DNA from: Streptomyces luteolifulvus
GTDB taxonomy: Bacteria > Actinomycetota > Actinomycetes > Streptomycetales > Streptomycetaceae
Assembly: GCF_008806595.1 (NCBI RefSeq)
Contig: NZ_VZRB01000004.1
Coordinates: 62,001 to 126,000 of the forward strand
Direction of reading: 5' to 3'
Length of the DNA stretch: 64,000 nt
Shown here one piece after another: positions 38,567 through 47,437 of this stretch. The stretch's first letter is position 1, and each line of letters begins with the position of its first letter. Both the position numbers and the translations under genes were made by a program. Below the pieces are notes generated by a model. The model was given only the letters and a program-made list of their open reading frames with translations. It made no database searches and was not told the origin of the DNA.

Positions 38567-40156
38567 CTACTCCCCCGCCGGCACCAACTCGGACTCCTCC
38601 CTGCCCTCCTGGGGCGCGGGCGCCTTCCCCGGCATGTACCGCGCGACGACCACCGTGCCGATGAGCGCGACGACGGCTCCCCACAACGCCGTGACGTGCA
38701 TGGCGTGCAGGAACGCGTCGTCGGCCGGGCCGACCAGCGACTCGCCGGGCGGCCCCAGTTTCGCGGCGATCCCGAGGGTCGCCTCGATGGACTCGCCCGC
38801 GGAGTGCCGTAGGCCCGCCGGCAGCGCGACGAGATTGTCCTCGATGTCGTTGCGGTAGGCCGTCGACAGGACCGAGCCGAGGACGGCGAGGCCGAGGGCG
38901 CCGCCGACCTGGCGGAAGATGTTGCTGAGCGCGGAGGCGGAGCCGGCCTTCTCGCGCGGCACGGACTGCATGATGACGACGCTGGTCGGCGTCATCACAT
39001 GGGCCATGCCGGCGCCCATGAGGAAGAAGTCGACCTCGAGGATCCAGATGGGCGTGTCCGCGTCCAGCACGGCGAACACGGCCAGCGTCACGGCGATGAG
39101 CAGCATGCCGGCCGTGGTCGTGGTCTTGTGGCCGAAGCGGTCGACGAGCAGCCGGACGCGCGGCGCGAACACCGTCTGCGCGACGGCCAGCGGCAGCATC
39201 AGCAGACCGGTCTGGAGCGCGGAGTAGCCGCGCACGCTCTGGGTGTAGAAGACCGCGAAGAAGGTCACGCCCATCAGCGAGAAGAAGACCAGCGCGACGA
39301 CGCCGATGGCGGCCGAGAAGACCTTGTTCCTGAAGTACGTCATGTCGATGGACGGGTGGTCGCTGCGCTTCTCGAAGACGACGAAGACGACGAGTACGGC
39401 GAGACCGGCGCCGATGGTCGCCCAGACCTGCGGCTCGGTGAAGTCCGCGAGCTGGCCGCCCTTGATGATGCCGTAGACGAGCAGGACCAGGCCGACGACG
39501 GACAGCAGCACGCCGACGGGGTCGATACGGCCGGGCTTCGGGTCGCGGGAGTCCGGCACCAGCCACAGCATCAGCCCGAGCGCGAGCACCACGATCGGCA
39601 CATTGACGAGGAAGACCGAGCCCCACCAGAAGTGGTCGAGCAGCAGACCGCCGGTGACCGGTCCGATGGCGATGGCGAGGCCGACACCGCCGGCCCAGAA
39701 GCCGATGGCCTTCGGCTGTTCCTCGCGCTCGAAGACGTTCATCAGGACGGCGAGGGTGGCCGGCATCACGAAGGCGGCGCCGACGCCCATCAGCGCGCGG
39801 AAGGCGATGAGCTGGGCGGCCGATCCGGAGAAGGCGGCGAGGGCGGAGCCGATGCCGAACACGGCGAGGCCGGCGAGCAGGACCTTCTTGCGGCCCAGCC
39901 GGTCGCCGAGGAGACCGGCGGTGAACAGCAGGCCCGCGAAGACGAGGGTGTAGGAGTTGATCGCCCACTCCAGCTCGCTCTGGGTGGCTCCCAGGCCGGT
40001 GGGGGCGGGGGTGGAGATCGTCTTGATGGCGACGTTGAGGATCGAGTTGTCGAGCACCACGATCAGCAGGCTCAGCATCAGGACCCACAGGATCACCCAA
40101 CGGCGCCGGTGCACCGCTTCCGGTATCCGGGAGGACGGGAGAGCTGGAGTACTCAT
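38567..40156 (-). CDS. MFS drug exporter, 14-segment DHA2 (EmrB/QacA) family
   Basis: This 529-aa exporter starts at ATG 40156. Segment 1 has [20 protein letters not shown] with the DHA2 LDxTIVNVA-type motif (here LDNSILNVA). Motif A is [16 protein letters not shown] and motif [15 protein letters not shown]. About 14 membrane segments are predicted. It couples drug efflux to proton entry; related Streptomyces proteins export antibiotics. The TetR gene follows on the same strand. Confidence 0.92.
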   Translation of the reverse strand: MSTPALPSSRIPEAVHRRRWVILWVLMLSLLIVVLDNSILNVAIKTISTPAPTGLGATQSELEWAINSYTLVFAGLLFTAGLLGDRLGRKKVLLAGLAVFGIGSALAAFSGSAAQLIAFRALMGVGAAFVMPATLAVLMNVFEREEQPKAIGFWAGGVGLAIAIGPVTGGLLLDHFWWGSVFLVNVPIVVLALGLMLWLVPDSRDPKPGRIDPVGVLLSVVGLVLLVYGIIKGGQLADFTEPQVWATIGAGLAVLVVFVVFEKRSDHPSIDMTYFRNKVFSAAIGVVALVFFSLMGVTFFAVFYTQSVRGYSALQTGLLMLPLAVAQTVFAPRVRLLVDRFGHKTTTTAGMLLIAVTLAVFAVLDADTPIWILEVDFFLMGAGMAHVMTPTSVVIMQSVPREKAGSASALSNIFRQVGGALGLAVLGSVLSTAYRNDIEDNLVALPAGLRHSAGESIEATLGIAAKLGPPGESLVGPADDAFLHAMHVTALWGAVVALIGTVVVARYMPGKAPAPQEGREESELVPAGE

Positions 40157-40177
40157 ACGTCGAGCTTAGCCGCATTA

Positions 40178-40200
40178 CGATACGAGACCGTGCCGTATCG
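40178..40200. promoter_or_regulatory. TetR-type operator upstream of the DHA2 exporter
   Basis: A perfect inverted repeat CGATACG-N9-CGTATCG lies 22-44 bp upstream of the exporter ATG. Size and position fit the binding site of the adjacent TetR protein. Confidence 0.65.
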
Positions 40201-40324
40201 GAAATCCATGGGTGATCCTTTACCCGAGCCTTACGCGGAAGGACCGGCGGAAAGGACCGGCGGCAGGCCCGCCGTGAGGCCGGTGGGCAGGGGGATCGTC
40301 ACACGCCGACCCCCTGGCCCTCCC

Positions 40325-40339
40325 TGGCACGAAGTGCCA
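40325..40339. promoter_or_regulatory. 15-bp palindrome upstream of panB
   Basis: TGGCACGAAGTGCCA is a perfect 6-bp dyad with a 3-nt centre, 61 bp before the panB ATG. No known Streptomyces regulator site is recognised. Confidence 0.45.
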
Positions 40340-40399
40340 CCATGGGGGTGATCCGGGGACGCCGTAAGGGTGCCTCGAGATGACTGAAGGAGCGTTGCA

Positions 40400-41266
40400 A
40401 TGACGCAGCTTTCGGCTGCCCAGACGAAGCCCTCCGACGGCAGCAAGGCGCTGTACGGGGGCAAGGGCACCCGCCGCATCACCGTTCGCGACATCGCCGC
40501 CGCCAAGGAGCGCGGCGAGAAGTGGCCCATGCTCACCGCGTACGACGCGATGACCGCGTCCGTCTTCGACGAGGCCGGTATTCCGGTGCTCCTGGTCGGG
40601 GACTCGGCGGGCAACTGCCACCTCGGATACGAGTCGACCGTGCCCGTCACCCTCGACGAGATGACCATGCTGTCCGCCGCGGTCGTACGGGGCACCAGCC
40701 GGGCCCTGATCGTCGGGGACATGCCCTTCGGGTCGTACCAGGAAGGTCCCGTGCACGCGCTGCGCTCGGCGACGCGGCTGGTGAAGGAGGCCGGGGTCGG
40801 CGCGGTCAAGCTGGAGGGCGGGGAGCGGTCGCACCGGCAGATCGAGCTGCTGGTGGAGTCCGGTATCCCGGTCATGGCGCACATCGGTCTCACACCGCAG
40901 TCCGTGAACGCGATGGGATACCGCGTGCAGGGGCGCGGCGAGGAGGCCGCACAGCAACTGCTGCGGGACGCGAAGGCCGTGCAGGACGCGGGAGCGTTCG
41001 CGGTGGTGCTGGAGCTGGTTCCTGCGGAGCTGGCGGCCGAGGTGACGCGGGTGCTGCACATTCCCACCGTGGGGATCGGGGCGGGGGCGGAGACGGATGC
41101 GCAGGTTCTTGTCTGGACGGACATGCTGGGGCTGACGCCCGGGCGTGTGCCGAAGTTCGTGAAGAAGTACGCGAATCTTCGTGAGGTCATGGGCAATGCG
41201 GTGAAGGAGTTCGCGGAGGACGTGGTCGGGGGGACGTTCCCGCTGGAGGAGCACTCCGTCCACTGA
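40400..41266 (+). CDS. panB: 3-methyl-2-oxobutanoate hydroxymethyltransferase
   Basis: This 288-aa TIM-barrel enzyme starts at ATG 40400 with GAAGGAG upstream. Family motifs include MLTAYDAMTASVFDEAG, LVGDSAGNCHLGYEST (metal Asp), VKLEGGERSH, MAHIGLTPQSVN, VLELVPAELA with catalytic Glu, and PTVGIGAGAETDAQVLVWTD cut here as PTVGIGAGAETDAQ. It transfers a hydroxymethyl group from methylenetetrahydrofolate to ketoisovalerate, the first step to pantothenate and coenzyme A. A strong terminator follows. Confidence 0.95.
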   Translation: MTQLSAAQTKPSDGSKALYGGKGTRRITVRDIAAAKERGEKWPMLTAYDAMTASVFDEAGIPVLLVGDSAGNCHLGYESTVPVTLDEMTMLSAAVVRGTSRALIVGDMPFGSYQEGPVHALRSATRLVKEAGVGAVKLEGGERSHRQIELLVESGIPVMAHIGLTPQSVNAMGYRVQGRGEEAAQQLLRDAKAVQDAGAFAVVLELVPAELAAEVTRVLHIPTVGIGAGAETDAQVLVWTDMLGLTPGRVPKFVKKYANLREVMGNAVKEFAEDVVGGTFPLEEHSVH

Positions 41267-41292
41267 CCTCTACTGGTCCACTGCGGCACACC

Positions 41293-41328
41293 GGCAGCCC
41301 GCCGATCGTCCCCCGTCGGCGGGCTGCC
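41293..41328 (+). terminator. panB terminator
   Basis: A perfect 13-bp stem (41293-41305 with 41316-41328) and 10-nt loop, followed by CCCTTCTTT. It lies 26 bp after the panB stop. Confidence 0.85.
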
Positions 41329-41429
41329 CCCTTCTTTGCGCCTAAACCGGCGCCGCTCTCGCGGAGCTGGTTGCTCGCCATCGTGGTACCTCAATTGATG
41401 GTTGCGGTGGCGCCGGGGTATTTCGGCGT

Positions 41430-41489
41430 TGTCGGTGGCGTGTCGGTGAGTTGTCGGTGCTGTCGGTGGGATGTCGGTCGTTTGTCGGG
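41430..41489 (+). promoter_or_regulatory. Array of six TGTCGGT heptamers (SARP-like operator) upstream of the ABC exporter
   Basis: TGTCGGT starts at 41430, 41441, 41452, 41461 and 41472, and TGTCGGG at 41483. The spacings are 11, 11, 9, 11 and 11 bp. The last copy ends 22 bp before the exporter ATG. Heptamer direct repeats at 11-bp steps just upstream of the -10 region are the known recognition pattern of SARP-type winged-helix activators. A large AfsR/SARP gene is encoded next to this operon. Binding is inferred. Confidence 0.6.
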
Positions 41490-41511
41490 CGGCGCTGACA
41501 CCTTCGTTCAC

Positions 41512-42531
41512 ATGACACGAATCGACAACAACCCCGGTGGCGTGGCCGTCACCGTGCGGGGGCTGGTCAAGCACTACGGCGAGACCAAGGCGCTGGACGG
41601 CGTCGACCTGGATGTGCGTGAGGGCACCGTGATGGGGGTGCTCGGGCCGAACGGCGCCGGGAAGACCACCCTCGTCCGCATCCTGTCCACCCTCCTCTCC
41701 CCTGACGCCGGCCAGGCCACCGTCGCCGGCTACGACGTCGTACGGCAGCCCCGGCAGCTGCGCCGGGTGATCGGGCTCACCGGGCAGTACGCCTCCGTCG
41801 ACGAGAAGCTCCCGGGCTGGGAGAACCTGTATCTGATCGGGCGGCTGCTCGACCTGCCCCGCAAGGAGGCCCGCGCCCGCGCCGAGGAGCTCCTGGAACG
41901 TTTCTCGCTCACGGAGGCGGCAGGGCGGCCCGCGGCGACGTACTCGGGCGGTATGCGGCGGCGGCTCGACCTGGCGGCGTCCATGATCGGGCGGCCGGCC
42001 GTCCTGTATCTGGACGAGCCGACCACCGGGCTCGACCCACGCACCCGCAACGAGGTGTGGGACGAGGTCAAGCGCATGGTCGGAGACGGAGTGACCGTCC
42101 TGCTCACCACCCAGTACATGGAAGAGGCCGAGCAGCTCGCCTCGGAGCTGACCGTCGTCGACCGCGGCAAGGTCATCGCGGGCGGCGGCATCGAGGAGCT
42201 GAAGGCGAAGGTCGGCGGCCGCTCCCTGCGCATCCGCCCGGCCGACCCGCTGCAGCTGCGCCCGCTCGCCGCGGACCTCGACGACCTCGGCATCACCGGG
42301 CTCGCCACCACGACCGTCGACACCGAGAGCGGTGCCGTACTGGTCCCGGTCCTCAGCGACGAGCAGTTGACCGCCGTCGTCGGCGCGGTGACCGCCCGCG
42401 GCATCACGCTCTCCTCCCTCACCACCGAACTGCCCAGCCTGGACGAGGTGTTCCTGTCCCTCACCGGCCACCGGGCCACACCCGCGCAGGACGCCACGCC
42501 CGCCCACGACCGCGAGGAGGTCGCCGTATGA
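41512..42531 (+). CDS. ABC exporter ATP-binding protein, daunorubicin-resistance (DrrA) type
   Basis: This 339-aa ATPase starts at ATG 41512; no ribosome site is visible, so it may be leaderless. Walker A is GPNGAGKT (45-52), signature YSGGMRRR, Walker B VLYLDEPTTGLDP, then LLTTQYMEEAEQLA. The C-terminal 90 residues (RSLRIRPADPLQLRPLA...LPSLDEVFLSLTGHRA) are the DrrA-type extension. It overlaps the permease gene by 4 bp (ATGA). The pair probably exports a lipophilic drug or natural product. Confidence 0.92.
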   Translation: MTRIDNNPGGVAVTVRGLVKHYGETKALDGVDLDVREGTVMGVLGPNGAGKTTLVRILSTLLSPDAGQATVAGYDVVRQPRQLRRVIGLTGQYASVDEKLPGWENLYLIGRLLDLPRKEARARAEELLERFSLTEAAGRPAATYSGGMRRRLDLAASMIGRPAVLYLDEPTTGLDPRTRNEVWDEVKRMVGDGVTVLLTTQYMEEAEQLASELTVVDRGKVIAGGGIEELKAKVGGRSLRIRPADPLQLRPLAADLDDLGITGLATTTVDTESGAVLVPVLSDEQLTAVVGAVTARGITLSSLTTELPSLDEVFLSLTGHRATPAQDATPAHDREEVAV

Positions 42532-43352
42532 CCGCCGCCACCGTCACCCCCGCCGGCCTCAAGGCGGACGCCCGTATCCCGCTGCGCGGTCATCTGCGCC
42601 ACACGGGCGCACTCATCCGCCGCAATCTGCTGTGGATCCGGCAGGACCCGGAGTCGATGTTCGACGCCGTCCTGTTCCCGGTCATCTTCACGCTGCTGTT
42701 CGTGTACGTCTTCGGCGGCTCCATCGGGCAGTCGCTCGGCGGCGGGCAGGAGGCGTACGTCCAGTACGTCATCCCCGGTCTGATGGCCATGATGGGCATG
42801 AACCTGGCCCAGGGCGTCGGCACCGGCTTCAACACCGACTTCAACAGCGGTGTCATGGACCGCTTCCGGTCCCTGCCGATCGGGCGCGGCTCCGTACTGT
42901 TCGCCAAGATCTCGGTGGAACTGATGCGGATGCTGTTCGCGACCGCGGTCCTCCTGGTCATCGGCGTGCTCGTGGGCTTCGACATCACCAACTGGCCCGG
43001 TCTGTTCGCCTCCGTGGGCCTGTCCGCGGTGTTCGGCTCGGCGCTGATGTGGGTGTTCCTCACTCTCGGCGTCGTGATGAAGAACGCGCAGTCCGTGCAG
43101 GCCATGGGCTTCCTGGTGCTGATGCCGCTGCAGTTCGGCTCGTCGATCTTCGCGCCGACCACCTCGATGCCGGGCTGGCTGCAGAACTTCACCGACTACA
43201 ACCCGCTGTCCTCGCTCGCCGACGCGGCCCGCGGACTGATGGTGGGCGGGCCGGTCGCGCACGACCTGTGGGTGACCCTCGGCTGGTCGGCGGCGATCAC
43301 GGTGGTGATGGCGCCGTACGCGATCCACAGGTTCCGTACGAAGGGTGCCTGA
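42528..43352 (+). CDS. ABC-2 type permease, DrrB type
   Basis: This 274-aa membrane protein starts at ATG 42528, coupled to the ATPase gene. It has six predicted membrane segments. DrrB family features are RRNLLWIRQDPESMFDAVLFPVIF at the start (marker LLWIRQDPES), VQYVIPGLMAMMG, MDRFRSLPIGRGSVL and PLQFGSSIFAPTTSMPGWLQ. It forms the channel for the exporter. It converges on the AfsR/SARP gene, with stops 38 bp apart. Confidence 0.92.
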   Translation: MTAATVTPAGLKADARIPLRGHLRHTGALIRRNLLWIRQDPESMFDAVLFPVIFTLLFVYVFGGSIGQSLGGGQEAYVQYVIPGLMAMMGMNLAQGVGTGFNTDFNSGVMDRFRSLPIGRGSVLFAKISVELMRMLFATAVLLVIGVLVGFDITNWPGLFASVGLSAVFGSALMWVFLTLGVVMKNAQSVQAMGFLVLMPLQFGSSIFAPTTSMPGWLQNFTDYNPLSSLADAARGLMVGGPVAHDLWVTLGWSAAITVVMAPYAIHRFRTKGA

Positions 43353-43389
43353 CGGCCGGCGCATCGTCCGTCGGTGTACGCCGTACCCG

Positions 43390-46300
43390 TCAGACCAGGG
43401 CGGCGGCCTCCTCGGGGGAGAGGCCGCCGCCCTCGGCGTACGCGGCCTCGTACTCCTCGTCGCCGAGCACGGCCCGGGCCGCCGCCACGGCCCGGGCGTG
43501 CGTCTCGCGCTCCAGGGCCGAGGCGATGTACGAGGGCGGGAGCGCAGCGTCGCCGGCGCCGATGCAGCGGGCGGCGTCCCGGGCCCGGCTGCCGCCGTCG
43601 CAGCCTGCGAGGGCCACCGCGGCGATGACGAGGTACGCCGAGCGCATATGGGGCGCGATGACCTCCGACAGCGGGTCCGCGGCCCGCTCCAGCGCCCGCC
43701 GGGTCCTGACGAGGGCTTCGTCGTGGAGCCCCTCGGCGACGTCGAGCCAGGCCTCCGCGCCCAGGATGAAGGCGTCGAAGATCACGAAGTGGGCGACGGA
43801 GCTCTCCTCGCGCAGCAGCCGGAGCTGCTCGCGGGCCTCCGCGACCCGGTCGGTCATGCCGAGCCGGCCCGTGAGGAAGAGCCGGGCGAAGGGCATGGCC
43901 TCGTTGCCCCGGCCCTCCATCAGGGTGATCACCTCGCGCAGCAGGCGCTCACCGCGTTCACTCTCACCGGCCTCCAGGAGCGCTCTGCCCAGTCGGGCGG
44001 TGAGGACGGCCGTCTGGGCGCGGGCGCCGAGCTGTTCGGCGTGCTCGATCGCGGCCTCGTAGTCGGCGGCGGCCTCCATGTACCGGCCCTTGCGCTCACG
44101 GGTCTCGGCGCGGGCGGAGAGCGCCTCGGCGGTGCCCCACAGGTCGCCGAGGCGCCGGTACATCTCCAGGGACTCGTCGGCGTCACGGGTGGCGTCGCCG
44201 GCCCAGTCGCTGCGGTTGGCGAGCAGGTTGGCGCGCAGTTGCAGACCGGCGGCGAGCTCCCATTCGTAGCCGGGTGCCTCGCGGCAGGTGCGGACGGATG
44301 CGTCGACGACGGTGCGCACCCGGTCCAGGTCGGCGGTGAGCATGACGGCGAAGAGCCACAGGATGCCGGGGCTGCGGCAGGTCTGCGGGAGGCCCGGCTC
44401 GTAGGTGCGGGCGATGGCGCGCAGCTTCTCCTGCGCCTCGGGGGTCTGCCAGGCGTCCAGTTCGGCGTCCATGCAGGCGAGGTGGACGAGATGGATCCCG
44501 CGCCGGGCCTCTTCGAGGACCTCGCCCGTCCACGGGAACGGCACGTCCGTGCAGCGCTCCCAGAGCGGGGCTGCGGGTCGTACGGGCGGGGCGAAGGGGT
44601 CGGGGCCGAGCTCCTGCACCTCGCGGGACCAGTTGCGGGCGTCGATGCGCAGGTCGCGCATCTGCCAGAAGAAGGCCAGCGACAGGATCAGGCACAGCCC
44701 CTCCTGTTCGTCACGGGCGGCGACGGCACGGCGCAGGGCCGTGCGCAGGTTCTCGTACTCTCGCTCCAGCCGTCCGATCGCGGCGAGCTGGCCCCGGCCA
44801 CGCAGCAACGGGTCGGTCGTGCGGGCGAGTTCGCGGTAGTACGTCAGATGCGCGCGCTCGGCGTCCGCGCGCTGCCCGGCCTCGTCGAGCCGTTCGCCGG
44901 CGTACTCCGCGACGGTCTCCAGGAGCCGGTAGCGCATCTCGCCGTCGCCCGAAGGGGCGGCCACCACCAGGGACTTGTCGACGAGTGAGCCGAGCGCCTC
45001 CAGCGCGGCGGGTCCGCACACCGCCTCGGCGGCGGCCAGGTCGCAGCCGCCCGCGAACACCGACAGCCTGCGCAGTACGTCGCGTTCGTCCTCGTCGAGC
45101 AGGTCCCAGGACCAGTCGACGACCGCGCGCAGCGTCTGCTGACGGGGCAGGACGGTACGGCTGCCCGAGGTGAGCAGACGGAAGCGGTCGTCGAGGCGGT
45201 CCGCGATCTGACGTGGCGTCAGCATGCGCAGACGGGCGGCGGCGAGCTCGATGGCGAGGGGCAGTCCGTCGAGCCGCCGGCAGATCTCCGCGGCCGCTTC
45301 CGGGTCGTCCTCGATCCGGAAGCCGGGCCTGGCCGCCGCTCCCCGGTCGGCGAGCAGCCGCAGCGCGACCGGCTCGGGCAGCGGCTCCACGGGACGCAGC
45401 AACTCCCCCGGTACGCCGAGGGGTTCGCGGCTGGTGGCCAGCACCGTCAGTTCGGGGCAGCGCTCCAGCAGTTCCTCGACGAGGCGGGCGGCCGCGTCGA
45501 CGACGTGCTCGCAGTTGTCCAGGACGATCAGCATGCGGCGTCGGCCGCAGTGCTCGGCGAGGCGTTCCACGGGGTCGTCGTGCCGTTCGCCGCCCGCCCT
45601 CATCGTCTCGGCTCCGGCGCCGTACAGCACGGTCTCGCGGGCACCGACGGCGGTGAGCACGGCCTCGGGTACGGCGCCCGGATCGTCGACGGGCGCGAGC
45701 TCGGCCAGCCACACCCCGTCCCTCGCCGCATACCGCACGGCTTCGGCGGCCTCCTGGGACAGCCGCGTCTTCCCGGCCCCACCGGGCCCGAGCAGGGTGA
45801 CGAGCCGCGCGGCGGCGATGTCCCCCCGAATGGCCTGAATATCGGCCTCCCGGCCCACGAAGGAGGTGAGCCGGGCACGGAGGTTGCCGGGGGATGGAGA
45901 CGTGGCGGGGGCGGTGGCGCCGGGGGCAGGGACTTGGCCGGGAGCAGGGACTTGGCCAGGGGCAGGGACTTGGCCAGGGGCAGGGACGTGACCGGAGGCC
46001 GGAGCCTGCCGAGGAGCAGAAGCGTGCCCAGGGGCCGGCGCGCGCCCAGGGGCAGGGACGTGCCCAGGAGCAGGAACGTACCCAGAGGCCGGAGCCTGCC
46101 CAGGGCCCGGAGCGTGCCCAGGAGCAGAGACGAACCCAGAAGCCGGAGCCTGCCCAGGAGCAGAAGCGAGCCCAGGGACCGGAGCGTGGCCGGAGGCAGG
46201 GACGTGCCCAGGGGCCGGAGCTGCCGTTGGTCCTGTGCCCGGGCCGTGCCCGAAGTCCTCGCCGTGCCGGGTGCCCGGAGCTGCCGCGGGCCCTGAGGCC

Positions 46301-47205
46301 CCCGAGGCCCATGGGCCGTCCGCGGGCTGCGCTTGATCGGCGGTGCCTGCCGCGGATGCCGTACCCGCGGGGGCGGGCCCCCGGGAGCCCGCCCCCGCGC
46401 GATGCCAAGCGCCGGGCTCTCGGCCGTCGGCCCGTGCGCTACCGGCGGAGCCCGTGCGCGAGGGAGCAGGTCGTTCGGCCGGGGTCAGCAACTCCCCGTG
46501 CAGTGCCCGGAGTTCCGGACCCGGGTCCGAGCCCAGCCGGTTTGCCAGGAGGCGGCGTACGTCCTCGTACGCGGCCAGTGCCTGGGCCGTGCGGCCCGCG
46601 TCGCGCAACGCGCGCAGGCGGAGGGTCTGGAGGGACTCGTCGAGGGGGTGGGCGTCGCACAGGGCGGTCAGCTCGGGCAGGGACTGGTCGGCGTGGCCGA
46701 GGGCGAGGGCGGCGGTGTGGCGGGCGCGCAGGACGTCCAGGTACCGGGCCTCCCAGCGGGCCGTCTCGGCGGTGCGGTCGGGCAGATCGGCGAGGACGGG
46801 GCCGCGCCACAGGGCGAGGGCGTCGTCGAGGACGCCGGCCGCCTTGGCGGGATCGCCGTCGGCCAGCGCGCGCGTGCCCTCGCCGGCCAGCCGCTCGAAC
46901 CGGTGCAGGTCGATGTCGTCGGGCGCGGCCGTGAGCCGGTACCCGCCGTCCGCCGAGGCGACCGCGTCCGCGCCGAGGGCCCGGCGCAGCCGGCCGACCA
47001 GCGCCTGCAGCGCGCCCGTCGCGTCGGCGGGCGGGTCGCCGTGCCACACCTCGTCGACCAGCAGCCCGGCCGGCACGGCACGGCCGGGCCGCAGGGCGAG
47101 CACGGTCAGCAGGGCGCGCAGCCGCGCGCCGCCGACGGGGACGGGTGTGCCGTCGGGACGGAGTGCCTGGGTGGTGCCGAGGATGCGATAGCGCACGGGG
47201 TCCAT
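43390..47205 (-). CDS. AfsR/SARP-family regulator with NB-ARC ATPase and TPR domains
   Basis: This 1271-aa regulator starts at ATG 47205. Residues 1-95 are the OmpR-like winged helix of SARPs (YRILGTTQAL; LRALLTVLALRPG; LVDEVWHGDPP; ALQALVGRLRRALG). Residues about 100-245 are the BTAD domain (DIDLHRFERL ... ALWRGPVLADLP ... RTAQALAAYEDVRRLL). Residues about 255-440 are a disordered Gly/Pro/Ala linker with about 17 copies of a PAPGQV-like hexapeptide. An NB-ARC ATPase follows (LLGPGGAGKTRL near 465; MLIVLDNCEHVVDAA near 560; LATSREPLG), then a TPR-rich C-terminus. Such proteins activate secondary metabolism genes. It lacks an adjacent biosynthetic cluster; the neighbouring ABC exporter is the best target candidate. 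Confidence 0.92.
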   Translation of the reverse strand: MDPVRYRILGTTQALRPDGTPVPVGGARLRALLTVLALRPGRAVPAGLLVDEVWHGDPPADATGALQALVGRLRRALGADAVASADGGYRLTAAPDDIDLHRFERLAGEGTRALADGDPAKAAGVLDDALALWRGPVLADLPDRTAETARWEARYLDVLRARHTAALALGHADQSLPELTALCDAHPLDESLQTLRLRALRDAGRTAQALAAYEDVRRLLANRLGSDPGPELRALHGELLTPAERPAPSRTGSAGSARADGREPGAWHRAGAGSRGPAPAGTASAAGTADQAQPADGPWASGASGPAAAPGTRHGEDFGHGPGTGPTAAPAPGHVPASGHAPVPGLASAPGQAPASGFVSAPGHAPGPGQAPASGYVPAPGHVPAPGRAPAPGHASAPRQAPASGHVPAPGQVPAPGQVPAPGQVPAPGATAPATSPSPGNLRARLTSFVGREADIQAIRGDIAAARLVTLLGPGGAGKTRLSQEAAEAVRYAARDGVWLAELAPVDDPGAVPEAVLTAVGARETVLYGAGAETMRAGGERHDDPVERLAEHCGRRRMLIVLDNCEHVVDAAARLVEELLERCPELTVLATSREPLGVPGELLRPVEPLPEPVALRLLADRGAAARPGFRIEDDPEAAAEICRRLDGLPLAIELAAARLRMLTPRQIADRLDDRFRLLTSGSRTVLPRQQTLRAVVDWSWDLLDEDERDVLRRLSVFAGGCDLAAAEAVCGPAALEALGSLVDKSLVVAAPSGDGEMRYRLLETVAEYAGERLDEAGQRADAERAHLTYYRELARTTDPLLRGRGQLAAIGRLEREYENLRTALRRAVAARDEQEGLCLILSLAFFWQMRDLRIDARNWSREVQELGPDPFAPPVRPAAPLWERCTDVPFPWTGEVLEEARRGIHLVHLACMDAELDAWQTPEAQEKLRAIARTYEPGLPQTCRSPGILWLFAVMLTADLDRVRTVVDASVRTCREAPGYEWELAAGLQLRANLLANRSDWAGDATRDADESLEMYRRLGDLWGTAEALSARAETRERKGRYMEAAADYEAAIEHAEQLGARAQTAVLTARLGRALLEAGESERGERLLREVITLMEGRGNEAMPFARLFLTGRLGMTDRVAEAREQLRLLREESSVAHFVIFDAFILGAEAWLDVAEGLHDEALVRTRRALERAADPLSEVIAPHMRSAYLVIAAVALAGCDGGSRARDAARCIGAGDAALPPSYIASALERETHARAVAAARAVLGDEEYEAAYAEGGGLSPEEAAALV
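45900..46240. repeat. 18-bp tandem repeats coding the AfsR linker
   Basis: About 17 degenerate 18-bp units encode PAPGQV/PASGHA-type hexapeptides. The units from 45919 to about 45990 are nearly identical, which suggests recent expansion at that end. Confidence 0.85.
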
Positions 47206-47437
47206 TGTCTCCGTTGACGTCGGGGCCGGTCAGGCGAGTGAGCCGTGGCCCCGGAGGCGAGCGAGCCGGGCAGAGCGGGTTCATACGGTGCGGCGCCCAC
47301 TACCACGGCGCCCAAGCCTCCTACCTTCCACGGAACCCCCGCCCCGGCGCGAGACGTTTTCCCCGTGCGCCCGGTACGGTCGGGCAGGCCCAGCGTGTGC
47401 CCGAGCGTCCGTGTGCCCGAGAAGTCGAGGGAGCCCC

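Noticed and set aside
45900..46240. Possible CRISPR-like array
   Set aside because: The 18-bp units are contiguous, degenerate and in frame with the AfsR gene; there are no spacers.
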